This document shows positions 53,109 to 62,635 of a stretch of DNA of 64,000 nt, one piece after another. Positions within the stretch are counted from its first letter, which is position 1; each line of letters begins with the position of its first letter. Source of the stretch: Nemorincola caseinilytica (GTDB lineage Bacteria; Bacteroidota; Bacteroidia; Chitinophagales; Chitinophagaceae); assembly GCF_039540515.1 (NCBI RefSeq), contig NZ_BAABFA010000019.1:62001-126000 (forward strand). The letters are read 5' to 3'. A program made the translations under genes and the position numbers. Below the pieces are notes generated by a model, which saw only the letters and a program-made list of their open reading frames with translations, had not been told where the DNA came from and searched no databases.

Positions 53109-53858
53109 ATGCCTTATACATTCCTCGTAGTGGACGACGAGCGCCTGAACAGGAGCTACATACGAAACCTGATCACCGACCTTGAACCCAATGCCGTGAT
53201 ACACGAGGCCCGCTCTGCCGCCGCTGCAAGAGACCTGCTGGCCTCCGAGAACATAGACATCCTCTTCCTAGATATAAAAATGCCCGGGGAAGATGGTATG
53301 CAGTTCCTATCTACCCTCGAAGAACGCGTTTTCGAGCTCGTCATCACCACCGCCTATAGCGAGTATGCCATAAAGGCCATAAAAGAGGGTGCTATAGACT
53401 ATCTGCTGAAGCCCGTGAAGATAACAGAGTTCAAAGAGGCGCTGTACAAGGCCATCAAACGGCGCGAGCAGGCCATCAGCCTTACCAGCAACAGGCAAGT
53501 GAACGAGCTGGAGACCGCGCTGAACCATACCATCACCATACATACACACAAAGGCACCAAATTCGCTATGGTAAAACACATAGTGTACATACAGGCCGAT
53601 AACACCTATACCACCATCTTCATGTCCAACGGCGAGAAGATCATCACTACCCGCCCCATCATAAAATTCGAGGAGACACTGGACAACAGGCTGTTCTTCC
53701 GCATCCATAAGTCCTACATCATCAATTGTTACCACTTCAAGGAACATATCTCCAAGAATGGCGATATTGCGGCCATGGACAATGGCGCCAGGCTGGCCAT
53801 ATCGCGCTACAGGCTGAAGGCCTTCCTGGAGTTCATTCAGAACGCTACCTTAAAATGA
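53109..53858 (+). CDS. LytTR-family response regulator
   Basis: A 249-residue regulator. Residues 1-120 are a receiver domain (FLVVDDE, phosphoacceptor Asp55 in LFLDIKMPG, and Lys in YLLKPVK). Residues 145-245 are a LytTR DNA-binding domain (HTHKGTKFAMVKHIVYIQADNTYT, RIHKSYIINCYHFKEH). Such regulators control targets through paired repeats about 20-22 bases apart. Its stop overlaps the kinase start as ATGA, so the two form one operon. Paired repeats in the upstream region suggest self-regulation. Confidence 0.92.
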   Translation: MPYTFLVVDDERLNRSYIRNLITDLEPNAVIHEARSAAAARDLLASENIDILFLDIKMPGEDGMQFLSTLEERVFELVITTAYSEYAIKAIKEGAIDYLLKPVKITEFKEALYKAIKRREQAISLTSNRQVNELETALNHTITIHTHKGTKFAMVKHIVYIQADNTYTTIFMSNGEKIITTRPIIKFEETLDNRLFFRIHKSYIINCYHFKEHISKNGDIAAMDNGARLAISRYRLKAFLEFIQNATLK

Positions 53859-56803
53859 TATGCATCCACTGCAGCCGGGCAAAGGCGATACTGTTATACA
53901 CGGTATGTATACTACTGTCGCTGCAGGCAGCGTATGCGCAGCAGTTTCCCATACGCAACTACCGCATGAAGGATGGCCTTGCCAATTCCATGATCTTCCG
54001 CTCCTATCAAGATCAGCGGGGCTTCATGTGGTTCTGTACCAACTATGGCATCAGCCGCTTCGATGGCACATCCTTCCGCAACTATTCCTCGCGCGATGGC
54101 CTTGGGGCCAACACCATCATGTCCATGAGCCCCGCCGGTGGCGATAGCCATTTCATCAGTACCTATGGCGGCGGCCTTTATGTACTGAGCGATACCGGCA
54201 TATCGGCATACAGGGTCACATCGGGCCACATGCCCGGGAAGATAGTATATGCCACTCTGTACCATGGCAGTGTATGGCTCATCAGCACCAATGCCACCAC
54301 TCTCTATCGCATCACCAATGGCGCTGTTACCGAGGTGAATGTAAAGGAAGAAGGCACACAGCCTGTACGTTTCTTCAAGATGTCGCAATGCGGGGACCGC
54401 CTACTGCTCACCTCATCTCACGGACTGTATATTGCCGACGACAATGGTACAGTACACCCCTACCTGCGCCACCTGGTACACGAGCCTATCAACGATATAA
54501 GGCAGGATAAGAACGGCTTTCTATGGGCAGGTATCGCAGGCCGTGTGCTGCAGATAGCTGACGAAAAGATAGTACACCAATACCCCATAAGCTCCTTACT
54601 GCCTCCCGGCGACATACTGGTGGACCATAACAACAACATATGGACAGCAGGTGCAGAAGGGGGTATATTCCTCATACGCCACGGTAAGCTGTCAGACATA
54701 ACACCCATGCTCAATACCGGAGACGCCATCGTACACGACCTCTTCGAGGACAATGAAGGAAACATATGGATAGCTACCGGCGGCCAGGGTATATACCAGC
54801 TCCGTTCCCTCGATATGGTGAACTACCCCATAGAGGCGCAGAAGATAAAGAGCTATTGCAGGTCTGTAAGCCGCGTCAGCGATACCGAAGCCATAATAGG
54901 TTCTATAGGCACCATCAGCAAATGGGTAAATGGCAGGCTGCAGCCGCTGCATATGCAGGCGCTCACCCCTGTGGCATACATCTACTTTACCCACTATAGC
55001 AACGGCACTATATATGCAGGTACGCCCTATGGACTTGTTATAAGGGACAGAGACGGTAAGGAAAAGATACTCCGTTCTCCCGGCGATACACCCCTTGGTG
55101 CGCTCTCCATGCTCATCGATGGCGACTCTATCTGGGTAGGTTCGTTCAATTCGGTCTACAGGCTGCCCATGGGTGCGCATAGCCTCGATAGTGCCCATCG
55201 CATGTTCCCCATCAGCAGGTGCAACGCTATATGCCGCAGCCGCGATGGCGCCATACAGTTCGGCACCGACTCAGGCGTGCTACGCTACCGCCATGGACGC
55301 CTCTCCCACACACAGTTCTCAGCAAAGACCGCCGCCAATGCCGTGAATATGATATACGAGGATAGCCGCGGCATCACCTGGTATGCCACCGATAGCGGGC
55401 TGGCCTATCAGGCAAAGAACGGCATGGAATGGATGACCACCGCCAATGGCCTCAGCCACAACAAATGCAATGCCATACGCGAAGACAAGTATGGCACTCT
55501 TTGGGTAGGTACCGCGCATGGCCTCACTTCCATACAGCTTGGTACGATGCATACCCGCAATATGCAGACCGGCAATTTCGATAACGAGGTATTGTCCGTC
55601 TGCTGCATCGATAGCCTGGTATTCGCAGGCATGGTCGATGGCATGACGGTGATACAGCAGGAAGAAAGTATACGCAAGCCGCCGCCACCGCTCTACATCA
55701 CCTCTGTGCGCACACCTGCAGGCATCCAGAACCTGCCCGCCAGGCTAGATATACCCTACGACCAGAACAAGCTGCTCATCAGCTTCACAGCCGTCTCCTT
55801 TGCCGATCCCGAAGAGATACAATACCGCTACCGCATTGCCGGCCTTGCAGACAACTGGAACATGACCAATACCAAAGAGGTAGATATACGCGCCCTGCCC
55901 GCCGGCGATCTCACATTCCAGGTAAGCGCACGCCTTGCCGGTGGCGATTGGGGCCCTGTGGTGTCCTTGCCCATTCATGTTTCGGCGCCGTTCTGGCGCA
56001 ACCCCTGGCTCATAGCGTTCCTCCTCATTACCCTGTCATGGCTCATTTACTTCATCACCCGCAAGCTCATAGAGCAGCGCGAGGAGAAGAAGCGCCTGCG
56101 CCTCGCCCTCTACAACCGCATAGTGTACCTCAAGCAGCAGGCCCTCAGCGCCCTCATTAACCCCCATTTCATATTCAACTGTATGAACTCCATACAGCAC
56201 TATATGCATGGCCACGATCACTACATGGCCAATCTCTATCTCTCCGATTTCGCACAGCTCATCCGCATGACGCTGGAACACTCCCGCTCTGCGTTCATCC
56301 CGCTGGAGCAGGAGATAGCACGCCTGCGGCTATACCTCTCCCTGGAACAGTTGCGCTTTGGAGATGAGCTACAGTACCAGCTATACATCGACCCCGCGGT
56401 AGAAGCCCTATCGCCGCGTATACCCAATATGATAGTACAGCCCTACATAGAGAATGCCATATGGCATGGCATCATGCCCAATAAGGGCGTGGGCATTATC
56501 TCCATCCGCTTTGTGAAGCACAGCGATAGCGAATTGCTCATAGAGATATGTGATAACGGCATAGGCATCAACAGGAGCAGGGCAGCCAATAAGAGCGGCG
56601 AGAAACGGTCGTTCGGCATGAAGCTCACTGCCGACAGGCTGCAGGTGCTGCAGCAGATGCTGGGCCAGCGTTTCTCGGTCTCCATCGGGGAAACTGGCGA
56701 CAAGAAGGGCGCCGTCACAGGTACAATGGTAGAGATAGTATTGCCCCTCGCGCCATACGAGGACCGCCTGGGTATGGAGAACGACACCCTGCCCGCGCCC
56801 TAG
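53855..56803 (+). CDS. LytS-type sensor histidine kinase with beta-propeller and Y_Y_Y domains
   Basis: A 982-residue membrane sensor. A signal peptide (about 1-28) is followed by a periplasmic region with two seven-bladed Reg_prop beta-propellers (repeats such as DKNGFLWAGIAG and EGNIWIATGGQG) and a Y_Y_Y domain (about 640-725, with YRYRIAGLADNW). One membrane helix follows (LIAFLLITLSWLIYFI), then a His_kinase domain (NPHFIFNCMNSIQ with the phosphorylated His) and an ATPase domain with NGIGI. The frame extends upstream into the regulator, but the ATG at 53855 overlaps that gene's stop and starts a good signal peptide. It is the sensor partner of the LytTR regulator. Confidence 0.92.
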   Translation: MICIHCSRAKAILLYTVCILLSLQAAYAQQFPIRNYRMKDGLANSMIFRSYQDQRGFMWFCTNYGISRFDGTSFRNYSSRDGLGANTIMSMSPAGGDSHFISTYGGGLYVLSDTGISAYRVTSGHMPGKIVYATLYHGSVWLISTNATTLYRITNGAVTEVNVKEEGTQPVRFFKMSQCGDRLLLTSSHGLYIADDNGTVHPYLRHLVHEPINDIRQDKNGFLWAGIAGRVLQIADEKIVHQYPISSLLPPGDILVDHNNNIWTAGAEGGIFLIRHGKLSDITPMLNTGDAIVHDLFEDNEGNIWIATGGQGIYQLRSLDMVNYPIEAQKIKSYCRSVSRVSDTEAIIGSIGTISKWVNGRLQPLHMQALTPVAYIYFTHYSNGTIYAGTPYGLVIRDRDGKEKILRSPGDTPLGALSMLIDGDSIWVGSFNSVYRLPMGAHSLDSAHRMFPISRCNAICRSRDGAIQFGTDSGVLRYRHGRLSHTQFSAKTAANAVNMIYEDSRGITWYATDSGLAYQAKNGMEWMTTANGLSHNKCNAIREDKYGTLWVGTAHGLTSIQLGTMHTRNMQTGNFDNEVLSVCCIDSLVFAGMVDGMTVIQQEESIRKPPPPLYITSVRTPAGIQNLPARLDIPYDQNKLLISFTAVSFADPEEIQYRYRIAGLADNWNMTNTKEVDIRALPAGDLTFQVSARLAGGDWGPVVSLPIHVSAPFWRNPWLIAFLLITLSWLIYFITRKLIEQREEKKRLRLALYNRIVYLKQQALSALINPHFIFNCMNSIQHYMHGHDHYMANLYLSDFAQLIRMTLEHSRSAFIPLEQEIARLRLYLSLEQLRFGDELQYQLYIDPAVEALSPRIPNMIVQPYIENAIWHGIMPNKGVGIISIRFVKHSDSELLIEICDNGIGINRSRAANKSGEKRSFGMKLTADRLQVLQQMLGQRFSVSIGETGDKKGAVTGTMVEIVLPLAPYEDRLGMENDTLPAP

Positions 56804-56834
56804 TATTTGGCGCATGGTCGTTATCTTTACACCA

Positions 56835-58577
56835 ATGAGACAATTATTGGTCCTTGCCGCCCTGCTGCTGGCCTGCACACAAGCCGCCCTTGCCGCTGCC
56901 GATACTACATTTATCACTCCTTACGAGCGCTCAGCGGGCAAGCGTACCGCTACCTACGATGAGGTGATGAGCTTCTACAAAAAGCTGAAGGAAAGCTACA
57001 CCACCATAAATATGGGCGATATGGGGCCGTCGGACAATGGCTACCCCCTGCGCTATGTGGCCTACACCAATGATGGCAAGCTGGAGAAGGAAGAGATAAG
57101 GGCAGGTAGCAAGCTGGTGATACTGGTGAACAATGGCATACATGCAGGCGAGCCCGATGGCATAGATGCCTCTATGATGCTGCTGCGCGATGCCGCCACC
57201 GGCAAGATAAAAGTGCCCGACAACATAGTGCTGGTGGTAGTACCGGCATACAACATAGGCGGCATGCTGAACCGCAGCAGCCACAGCCGCGCCAACCAGA
57301 ACGGCCCTGAGAGCTATGGTTTCCGTGGCAATGCCCGCAACCTTGACCTTAATCGCGACTTCATAAAGTGCGATGCCGCAGAGACCCTGGGGCTGGAGGA
57401 CCTCTTCAACAAAGTGAACCCCGACATATTCGTAGACAATCATGTGAGCGATGGTGCCGACTACCAGCATGTGATGACCCTGCTGGAAACACAGCACAAC
57501 AAGCTGGGCGGCGAGACAGGTACATTCATGCACAATACGCTCACACCGCACATATACAAAGACATGAAAACGCGCGGCTACGACCTTGTGCCCTATGTCA
57601 ACGACTTCAATGGCACACCCAATAATGGCTGGCGCGAGTTCTACGAGCTGCCGCGCTTTGCCAGTGGCTATGCCGCCCTCTTCCAGACCATTGCCTATGT
57701 GCCCGAGACACATATGCTCAAGCCCTTCAAAGACCGTGTGCTAGCCACTTATGCGCTCATGCAGAGCATCATAAAGACCGGCAGCGAACATGCGGCAGAG
57801 ATAAAGCTGGCGCGTGCCAACGACCGCAAGACAGTGCTGACGCAAAAGGAGTTCCCACTGGACTGGCGCTGCGACACCACACGTTGCGATACTATCACGT
57901 TCAAGGGTTACGAAGCATCGTACAAGACCAGCGAGGTAAGTGGCCTGCCCCGCCTCTACTACGACCGCAAAAAACCCTTCACCAAAAGGGTGCCCTTCTA
58001 CAACGAATACGTCCCCTCCAGGTCGGCTACGGCCCCCAGGGCATACATCATACCCAAGGCCTGGACACCTATCATCATATGCCTCAGGGCCAATGGTGTG
58101 CGTATGCAGCGCATCAATTACGACAGTACCATGATGCTCACTGCCTACCACATAGACAACTACGAGACCTCGCCCCGCCCCTACGAGCGCCACTACCCGC
58201 ATAAGAATATACAGGTCACTGCGCAGAGGACATCAATACAGGTGACCCAGGGCGACTACATCATTTGGACCAACCAGCCCGCACGCCGCTACCTGGTAGA
58301 AACATTGGAACCTACCGCGCCCGATGCCTTCTTCGTATGGAACTACTTCGATGGCATACTGCAGCAGAAAGAATACTTCAGCGATTACGTTTTTGAAGAC
58401 GTCGCTGCCGAACTGCTGAAGAAAGACCCAACTCTGAAAAAACTATTGGATGAAGAACGGGCGAAAGATCCCGAGTTCGCCAAAAGCGCCGAGGCACAGC
58501 TCTACTTCGTTTACCGCCACTCTCCCTACTACGAACCCGGCCATATGCGCTACCCCATATACAGGCTGGAGGAATGA
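56835..58577 (+). CDS. Secreted M14-family zinc carboxypeptidase
   Basis: A 580-residue exported enzyme with a signal peptide (cleavage near AALAA). The M14 zinc site is present: His103-x-x-Glu106 (GIHAGEPDG) and His203 (DNHVSDG), with RNLDLNRDF containing the substrate-binding Arg between them. The C-terminal half is a long beta-rich extension. Members cut the C-terminal residue of peptides or act on peptidoglycan peptides. ATG 56835 is chosen because it starts a normal signal peptide; the earlier ATG at 56814 adds only 7 poor residues. It follows the kinase gene closely and may be transcribed with it. Confidence 0.9.
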   Translation: MRQLLVLAALLLACTQAALAAADTTFITPYERSAGKRTATYDEVMSFYKKLKESYTTINMGDMGPSDNGYPLRYVAYTNDGKLEKEEIRAGSKLVILVNNGIHAGEPDGIDASMMLLRDAATGKIKVPDNIVLVVVPAYNIGGMLNRSSHSRANQNGPESYGFRGNARNLDLNRDFIKCDAAETLGLEDLFNKVNPDIFVDNHVSDGADYQHVMTLLETQHNKLGGETGTFMHNTLTPHIYKDMKTRGYDLVPYVNDFNGTPNNGWREFYELPRFASGYAALFQTIAYVPETHMLKPFKDRVLATYALMQSIIKTGSEHAAEIKLARANDRKTVLTQKEFPLDWRCDTTRCDTITFKGYEASYKTSEVSGLPRLYYDRKKPFTKRVPFYNEYVPSRSATAPRAYIIPKAWTPIIICLRANGVRMQRINYDSTMMLTAYHIDNYETSPRPYERHYPHKNIQVTAQRTSIQVTQGDYIIWTNQPARRYLVETLEPTAPDAFFVWNYFDGILQQKEYFSDYVFEDVAAELLKKDPTLKKLLDEERAKDPEFAKSAEAQLYFVYRHSPYYEPGHMRYPIYRLEE

Positions 58578-58601
58578 TGGTTCTGCATGCGAACTTTTCG
58601 G

Positions 58602-58609
58602 TAAATTTG
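58602..58609 (+). promoter_or_regulatory. Promoter -7 element of the HicB-like gene
   Basis: TAAATTTG matches TAnnTTTG exactly. It ends only 5 bases before the ATG at 58615, so the transcript would be nearly leaderless. Confidence 0.5.
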
Positions 58610-58614
58610 TTCTT

Positions 58615-58794
58615 ATGAGACACTATCAATTTTCTGCCCAGATAGAAAGAGACCGGGAAAGTGGTGTATATGTAGCCTACGTTCCGGCACTACCGGGCGC
58701 ATATACCCAAGCCACCAGCCTCGATCAGTTACAAATAAACCTGAAAGAAGTAAAAGAGCTTTGTTTGGAAGAGCTTACTGCCGAAGAGAACTAA
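58615..58794 (+). CDS. HicB-like single-domain protein
   Basis: A 59-residue protein matching the HicB/UPF0150 pattern (YQFSAQIERDRESGVYVAYVPALPGAYTQATS, then a LDQLQINLKEVKELCLEEL helix). HicB normally pairs with the RNA-cutting HicA toxin, but no HicA frame lies beside it. It is therefore probably a free-standing member, perhaps a remnant or a regulator. The frame is open 55 codons further upstream inside the peptidase gene; that part is not credible. Confidence 0.75.
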   Translation: MRHYQFSAQIERDRESGVYVAYVPALPGAYTQATSLDQLQINLKEVKELCLEELTAEEN

Positions 58795-58814
58795 GACAAA
58801 CCGCACAAAATAGA

Positions 58815-58841
58815 ACAACGCCTCACAGTGTGAGGCGTTGT
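58815..58841. terminator. Bidirectional terminator between convergent genes
   Basis: ACAACGCCTCACA and its complement form a nearly perfect palindrome between the HicB-like gene and the convergent dipeptidase gene. It may end both. Confidence 0.8.
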
Positions 58842-58863
58842 CATTTATGCAGCATATCATCTT

Positions 58864-60252
58864 CTATATGCCCATGCCGTTCCCGCCGAAGCTCTCGGCA
58901 AAATATTTGTGGAAGTATGGTATCGTCTCTATACCCTTGAAGTAGTTGGCTACATCATACTTCTCGTTGGGAGAGTGTATGTTGTCGTTATCAAGGCCAA
59001 AGCCCAGCAGCACCGTCTTCAGTCCCAGCGTACGCTCAAAGAGGGCTATGATGGGTATGCTGCCACCGCCACGCGTAGGTATGGGGTCTTTGCCAAAGGT
59101 TGTCTTTATAGCCTTTGCGGCTGCCTGGTATGCAGGCGAATCAGTAGGTGTCACCACGGGCTCGCCACCATGGTGCGCGGTCACCTTTACCTTTACCGAT
59201 GCAGGCGCTATAGATTCGAAGTGCTTCGCGAACAGCCCTGATATCTCGTCCGACACCTGGTGTGGTACCAGCCTCATAGATATCTTGGCATATGCCTTCG
59301 ATGGCAGTACCGTCTTGGCACCCTCGCCGGTATAGCCACCCCATATGCCGTTCACTTCCAGCGTAGGGCGTATGCCGGTACGCTCCAGCGTTGTATAATC
59401 CTTCTCGCCCCATACATCGCCTACCTGCAGGTCTTTCTTATATTCGTCCAGGTCAAAGGGTGCATCGTTTATGGCCTTGCGCTCTGCTGCGCTCAGTTCC
59501 TGCACCTTGTTATAAAAGCCCGGTACGGTTATGTGGTTGTTCTCATCGTGCATCGATGCTATCAGCTTGCACAGTATTGTAGCAGGATTGGCCACAGCGC
59601 CACCATATACACCGCTGTGCAGGTCGCGGTTGGGACCTGTCACCTCTACTTCCATATAAGACAGTCCACGCAGGCCGCTCTCTATGGATGGATGCTCCAT
59701 GCTTATCATCGATGTGTCCGACACCAGCACTATATCCGCTTTCAGCCTTTCCTTATTATCCTGCAGGAACTTGCCCAGGTTCACCGATCCTACTTCCTCC
59801 TCGCCCTCTATCATCACCTTCACATTGCAGGGCACATTACCGGTCTTCACCATTGTTTCCAGCGCCTTTATGTGCATGAACATCTGGCCCTTGTCGTCAC
59901 ACGCGCCACGGGCATATATCTTGCCATCCTTTATCACCGGTTCGAAGGGACCACTGTGCCACAGCTCCAGCGGGTCGGCGGGCTGCACATCGTAGTGACC
60001 ATATACCAGCACTGTAGGCAGCTTGGCATCTACTATCTTCTCGCCATATACTATGGGGTGACCTGCCGTAGGGCATACTTCCGCAGTATCGCAGCCTGCC
60101 TTCAGCAGGTGCTCTTTCACGGCCTCAGCGCAGCGCGCCACATCTTCTTTATACTTGCTGTCGGCGCTTACCGATGGTATGCGCAGCAGCCCCAGCAGTT
60201 CTTCTAGGAAACGGTCTTTATTTTCGGTACTGTATTCATTCCAGGATGACAT
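58864..60252 (-). CDS. M20-family dipeptidase
   Basis: A 462-residue cytoplasmic metallopeptidase. The M20 ligands are visible: His86 and Asp88 (VYGHYDVQ), Asp119 (ARGACDDKG), Glu151/Glu152 (IEGEEEVGS). A dimerisation domain (about 185-340) and the return to the catalytic domain follow. The family hydrolyses dipeptides with two zinc or manganese ions. The gene is monocistronic, transcribed leftward, and its upstream region is shared with gmk. Confidence 0.93.
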   Translation of the reverse strand: MSSWNEYSTENKDRFLEELLGLLRIPSVSADSKYKEDVARCAEAVKEHLLKAGCDTAEVCPTAGHPIVYGEKIVDAKLPTVLVYGHYDVQPADPLELWHSGPFEPVIKDGKIYARGACDDKGQMFMHIKALETMVKTGNVPCNVKVMIEGEEEVGSVNLGKFLQDNKERLKADIVLVSDTSMISMEHPSIESGLRGLSYMEVEVTGPNRDLHSGVYGGAVANPATILCKLIASMHDENNHITVPGFYNKVQELSAAERKAINDAPFDLDEYKKDLQVGDVWGEKDYTTLERTGIRPTLEVNGIWGGYTGEGAKTVLPSKAYAKISMRLVPHQVSDEISGLFAKHFESIAPASVKVKVTAHHGGEPVVTPTDSPAYQAAAKAIKTTFGKDPIPTRGGGSIPIIALFERTLGLKTVLLGFGLDNDNIHSPNEKYDVANYFKGIETIPYFHKYFAESFGGNGMGI

Positions 60253-60347
60253 ATCTTATTATTTTATTTTAGGCGAACAAAGTTAATAAAGTACGGCACA
60301 CCACCGTAAAATACGTTTGGGGCCATACGCACCACCCATATCTTACC

Positions 60348-60355
60348 TATTTTTG
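60348..60355 (+). promoter_or_regulatory. Promoter -7 element of gmk
   Basis: TATTTTTG matches TAnnTTTG and ends 12 bases before the ATG at 60368, giving a very short leader. No standard -33 box is evident. Confidence 0.45.
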
Positions 60356-60367
60356 CCACCTTACGAT

Positions 60368-60949
60368 ATGACCACGCTCAGCAACCAACACAAGATCATC
60401 ATCATCACAGCCCCCTCTGGCTCGGGCAAGACCACGCTGGTAAAACGCCTCCTGGCCGCTACCGGAGAGCTTTCGTTCTCTATCTCGGCCTGTACCCGCA
60501 GCCCAAGGCAGGGCGAGGTACACGGAGTAGATTATTACTTCTTCTCCGAAGACCGCTTCAAGCAGCTTATAGATGAGGATGCCTTTGTGGAGTGGGAAAT
60601 GGTATACGCAGGCAAATACTACGGCACCCTCAAGACCGAGATGCAGCGCATATGGGAAACAGGTAAATATCCCATAGTGGACATAGATGTAAGAGGCGCG
60701 CTCACCGTCATGAACAAATACCGCGGCCATTGCCTCACCATATTCATCAAAACGCCCTCTATAGACGAGCTGCGCAGGCGCCTGGCGGCACGCGGTACAG
60801 AGACCCCGCAAACACTGGAAGAGCGCGTTATAAAGGCCGAGGATGAGCTCACCTTCATACACGAGTTCGATAAGGTGATAGTGAACGACGACCTCGATAC
60901 CGCCGCCACAGAATTGATACAGGTGGTAAAGGAATTCCTGCAGGCTTAG
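60368..60949 (+). CDS. gmk: Guanylate kinase
   Basis: A 193-residue enzyme that converts GMP to GDP with ATP. The P-loop APSGSGKTT (about residues 15-23), FSISACTRSPRQGEVHGVDYYF with the GMP-binding Arg and Tyr residues, and a DIDVRGALTVMNKY segment are all typical. ATG 60368 gives the normal N-terminus; an upstream frame adds 17 residues with no family support. Its stop overlaps the stop of the convergent glycosyltransferase gene by 4 bases. Confidence 0.96.
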   Translation: MTTLSNQHKIIIITAPSGSGKTTLVKRLLAATGELSFSISACTRSPRQGEVHGVDYYFFSEDRFKQLIDEDAFVEWEMVYAGKYYGTLKTEMQRIWETGKYPIVDIDVRGALTVMNKYRGHCLTIFIKTPSIDELRRRLAARGTETPQTLEERVIKAEDELTFIHEFDKVIVNDDLDTAATELIQVVKEFLQA

Positions 60950-62502
60950 TAGCGCAGATCGCTCACCTTATATATACGCAGCACGGTACTGTTCTCCACT
61001 TTTATATCATATTCCACTCCGGGGTATTTGGTGTAGTCCTCCTTATGCAGCCTGAAGTTGGTGATGAAGTAGTTACAGCTATCCCTGTCGTATACTATTT
61101 TCAGTCTTGCTGCATCGGCAGGGTCCAGCAGCAGTATATTGTTCTCCAGCAGCAGAGTCATACCGCCCGAGCTTATGGCCACTACGCTGTCCAGCTTCTT
61201 ATCGGCCAGGTATTGCATTCCCTTCCTGATGCCCGCACCCCAGTAGTCCAGCTCATAATTATTGCGCAGGTACTCGTTCTCATGCGATACCAGCGGGTTG
61301 AAATACACCTGCGAAAAATTCAGGTTCCGGGCCGTGAACCACCCTACGAACCCTATCTGCACTACACATGCCACAGCTATCAGCCTGGGGTACCACCCCT
61401 TGTATATGGTATACAGAAAATGTATGCCCAGCAACACGAACGCCGGGTATACGAAGTACAGGTGCCGCCAGTCGTCATATATCACCGAGTGAAGCACTAT
61501 CACAGACAATACCGGCCCCCAGAAGCTCCCGAACAGCAGTAGCCGCCCACGTTCGGGGGTATTGTACAGATAACGCAGCGGGTTACGCGCAATACTGCCT
61601 ATGAGAAGCAACATGCCCGCGCAGCCGCATACCAGCCACAGTAGCGGTGTAGTGATGCCGAACCATACCGGGAAATACGTCCATGGCAGTTTTTCACTGT
61701 CCAGGTACTCACCCATGAATAGCACTTGCGACTTCCAGGCATACCTCGTCATCAACTGGAACGACTCTACGAAGGTGCTCACCGGCGACCGCCACAGGTA
61801 GGGCCACGATATATATACCGCGAAGCAGAAGAACACCGACAGCAGCAGTATGTTGCGCAGCGTGGCCAGCATTATCCGCCTTTCCCTGCGGGCATGCCAC
61901 ACATCCAGCAGCAGGAAGAAAAAGATGATGCAGAACAGCGATACACCCATTATGCGTATGCTGGTAGCATACCCCAGCACCAGCCCCAGTATCACAAAGT
62001 ACACACCCTTCTGCCGGGCAAAGGCCACATGTGCCGCCAGCAGCGACATGGCCATAAAGGCCAGGAAGGGCACATCCTTGCTATTGAAGAACGAATGCGC
62101 ATATATGCGCGGCATGAACACCATGGCCAGGAAGGCAATGCACGATAGCGCCCTGCTGGCAGTAGTGCGCAGTGCTAGCAGCGCCACAGCCAATGCCCCC
62201 AGCAGGTACACCATGTGCGATACCAGGTGCCGCATATGGTATATCTCGGCAGGCACAGTGAGGCCCAGCGACTTTTCTATGATCACAAGAAAGAGCTCGA
62301 ACGCAGCACCGTGGTTATCAGACTCCGTTTCAAAAAGCTCATTGCTGCCGTTGAATATATAGTTGTAGCTCAGCAACCCCGGTGCGCGCTGCAGTTGCTC
62401 GTCCCAGCTCATGCCATATTGCCGGTAGGTACACAGCGCCACGCATACTGCCACTACGAACAGCAACAGGACAGGGATATAAGGGTATAGGCGTTTCTTC
62501 AT
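60946..62502 (-). CDS. GT39/ArnT-like membrane glycosyltransferase
   Basis: A 518-residue membrane protein with about 11-12 helices. The first loop carries the acidic MSWDEQLQRAPG segment, whose Asp-Glu is typical of the catalytic site in dolichyl- or undecaprenyl-phosphate-sugar-dependent glycosyltransferases. Later loops and the C-terminal soluble domain are variable. It may add sugars to lipids or proteins at the periplasmic side. The precise substrate is unknown. Confidence 0.75.
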   Translation of the reverse strand: MKKRLYPYIPVLLLFVVAVCVALCTYRQYGMSWDEQLQRAPGLLSYNYIFNGSNELFETESDNHGAAFELFLVIIEKSLGLTVPAEIYHMRHLVSHMVYLLGALAVALLALRTTASRALSCIAFLAMVFMPRIYAHSFFNSKDVPFLAFMAMSLLAAHVAFARQKGVYFVILGLVLGYATSIRIMGVSLFCIIFFFLLLDVWHARRERRIMLATLRNILLLSVFFCFAVYISWPYLWRSPVSTFVESFQLMTRYAWKSQVLFMGEYLDSEKLPWTYFPVWFGITTPLLWLVCGCAGMLLLIGSIARNPLRYLYNTPERGRLLLFGSFWGPVLSVIVLHSVIYDDWRHLYFVYPAFVLLGIHFLYTIYKGWYPRLIAVACVVQIGFVGWFTARNLNFSQVYFNPLVSHENEYLRNNYELDYWGAGIRKGMQYLADKKLDSVVAISSGGMTLLLENNILLLDPADAARLKIVYDRDSCNYFITNFRLHKEDYTKYPGVEYDIKVENSTVLRIYKVSDLRY

Positions 62503-62635
62503 CTACAATGTCTTACCTGTACAAATCTAATGCATACGCACCGTTAAGCTTATGATAATTCATATAAAAAATGACCAATATCAGCTCAGGCCACGCAGCA
62601 GGTTTCGTATCTTTAGGCAAGTAAAACACCACACT

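Noticed and set aside
53726..53854. N-terminal extension of the sensor kinase
   Set aside because: It lies inside the response regulator gene and adds a non-signal segment; ATG 53855 overlaps the stop and starts a normal signal peptide.
59260..60207. 315-codon plus-strand frame opposite the dipeptidase
   Set aside because: The M20 catalytic residues are on the minus strand; the plus-strand product is a shadow.
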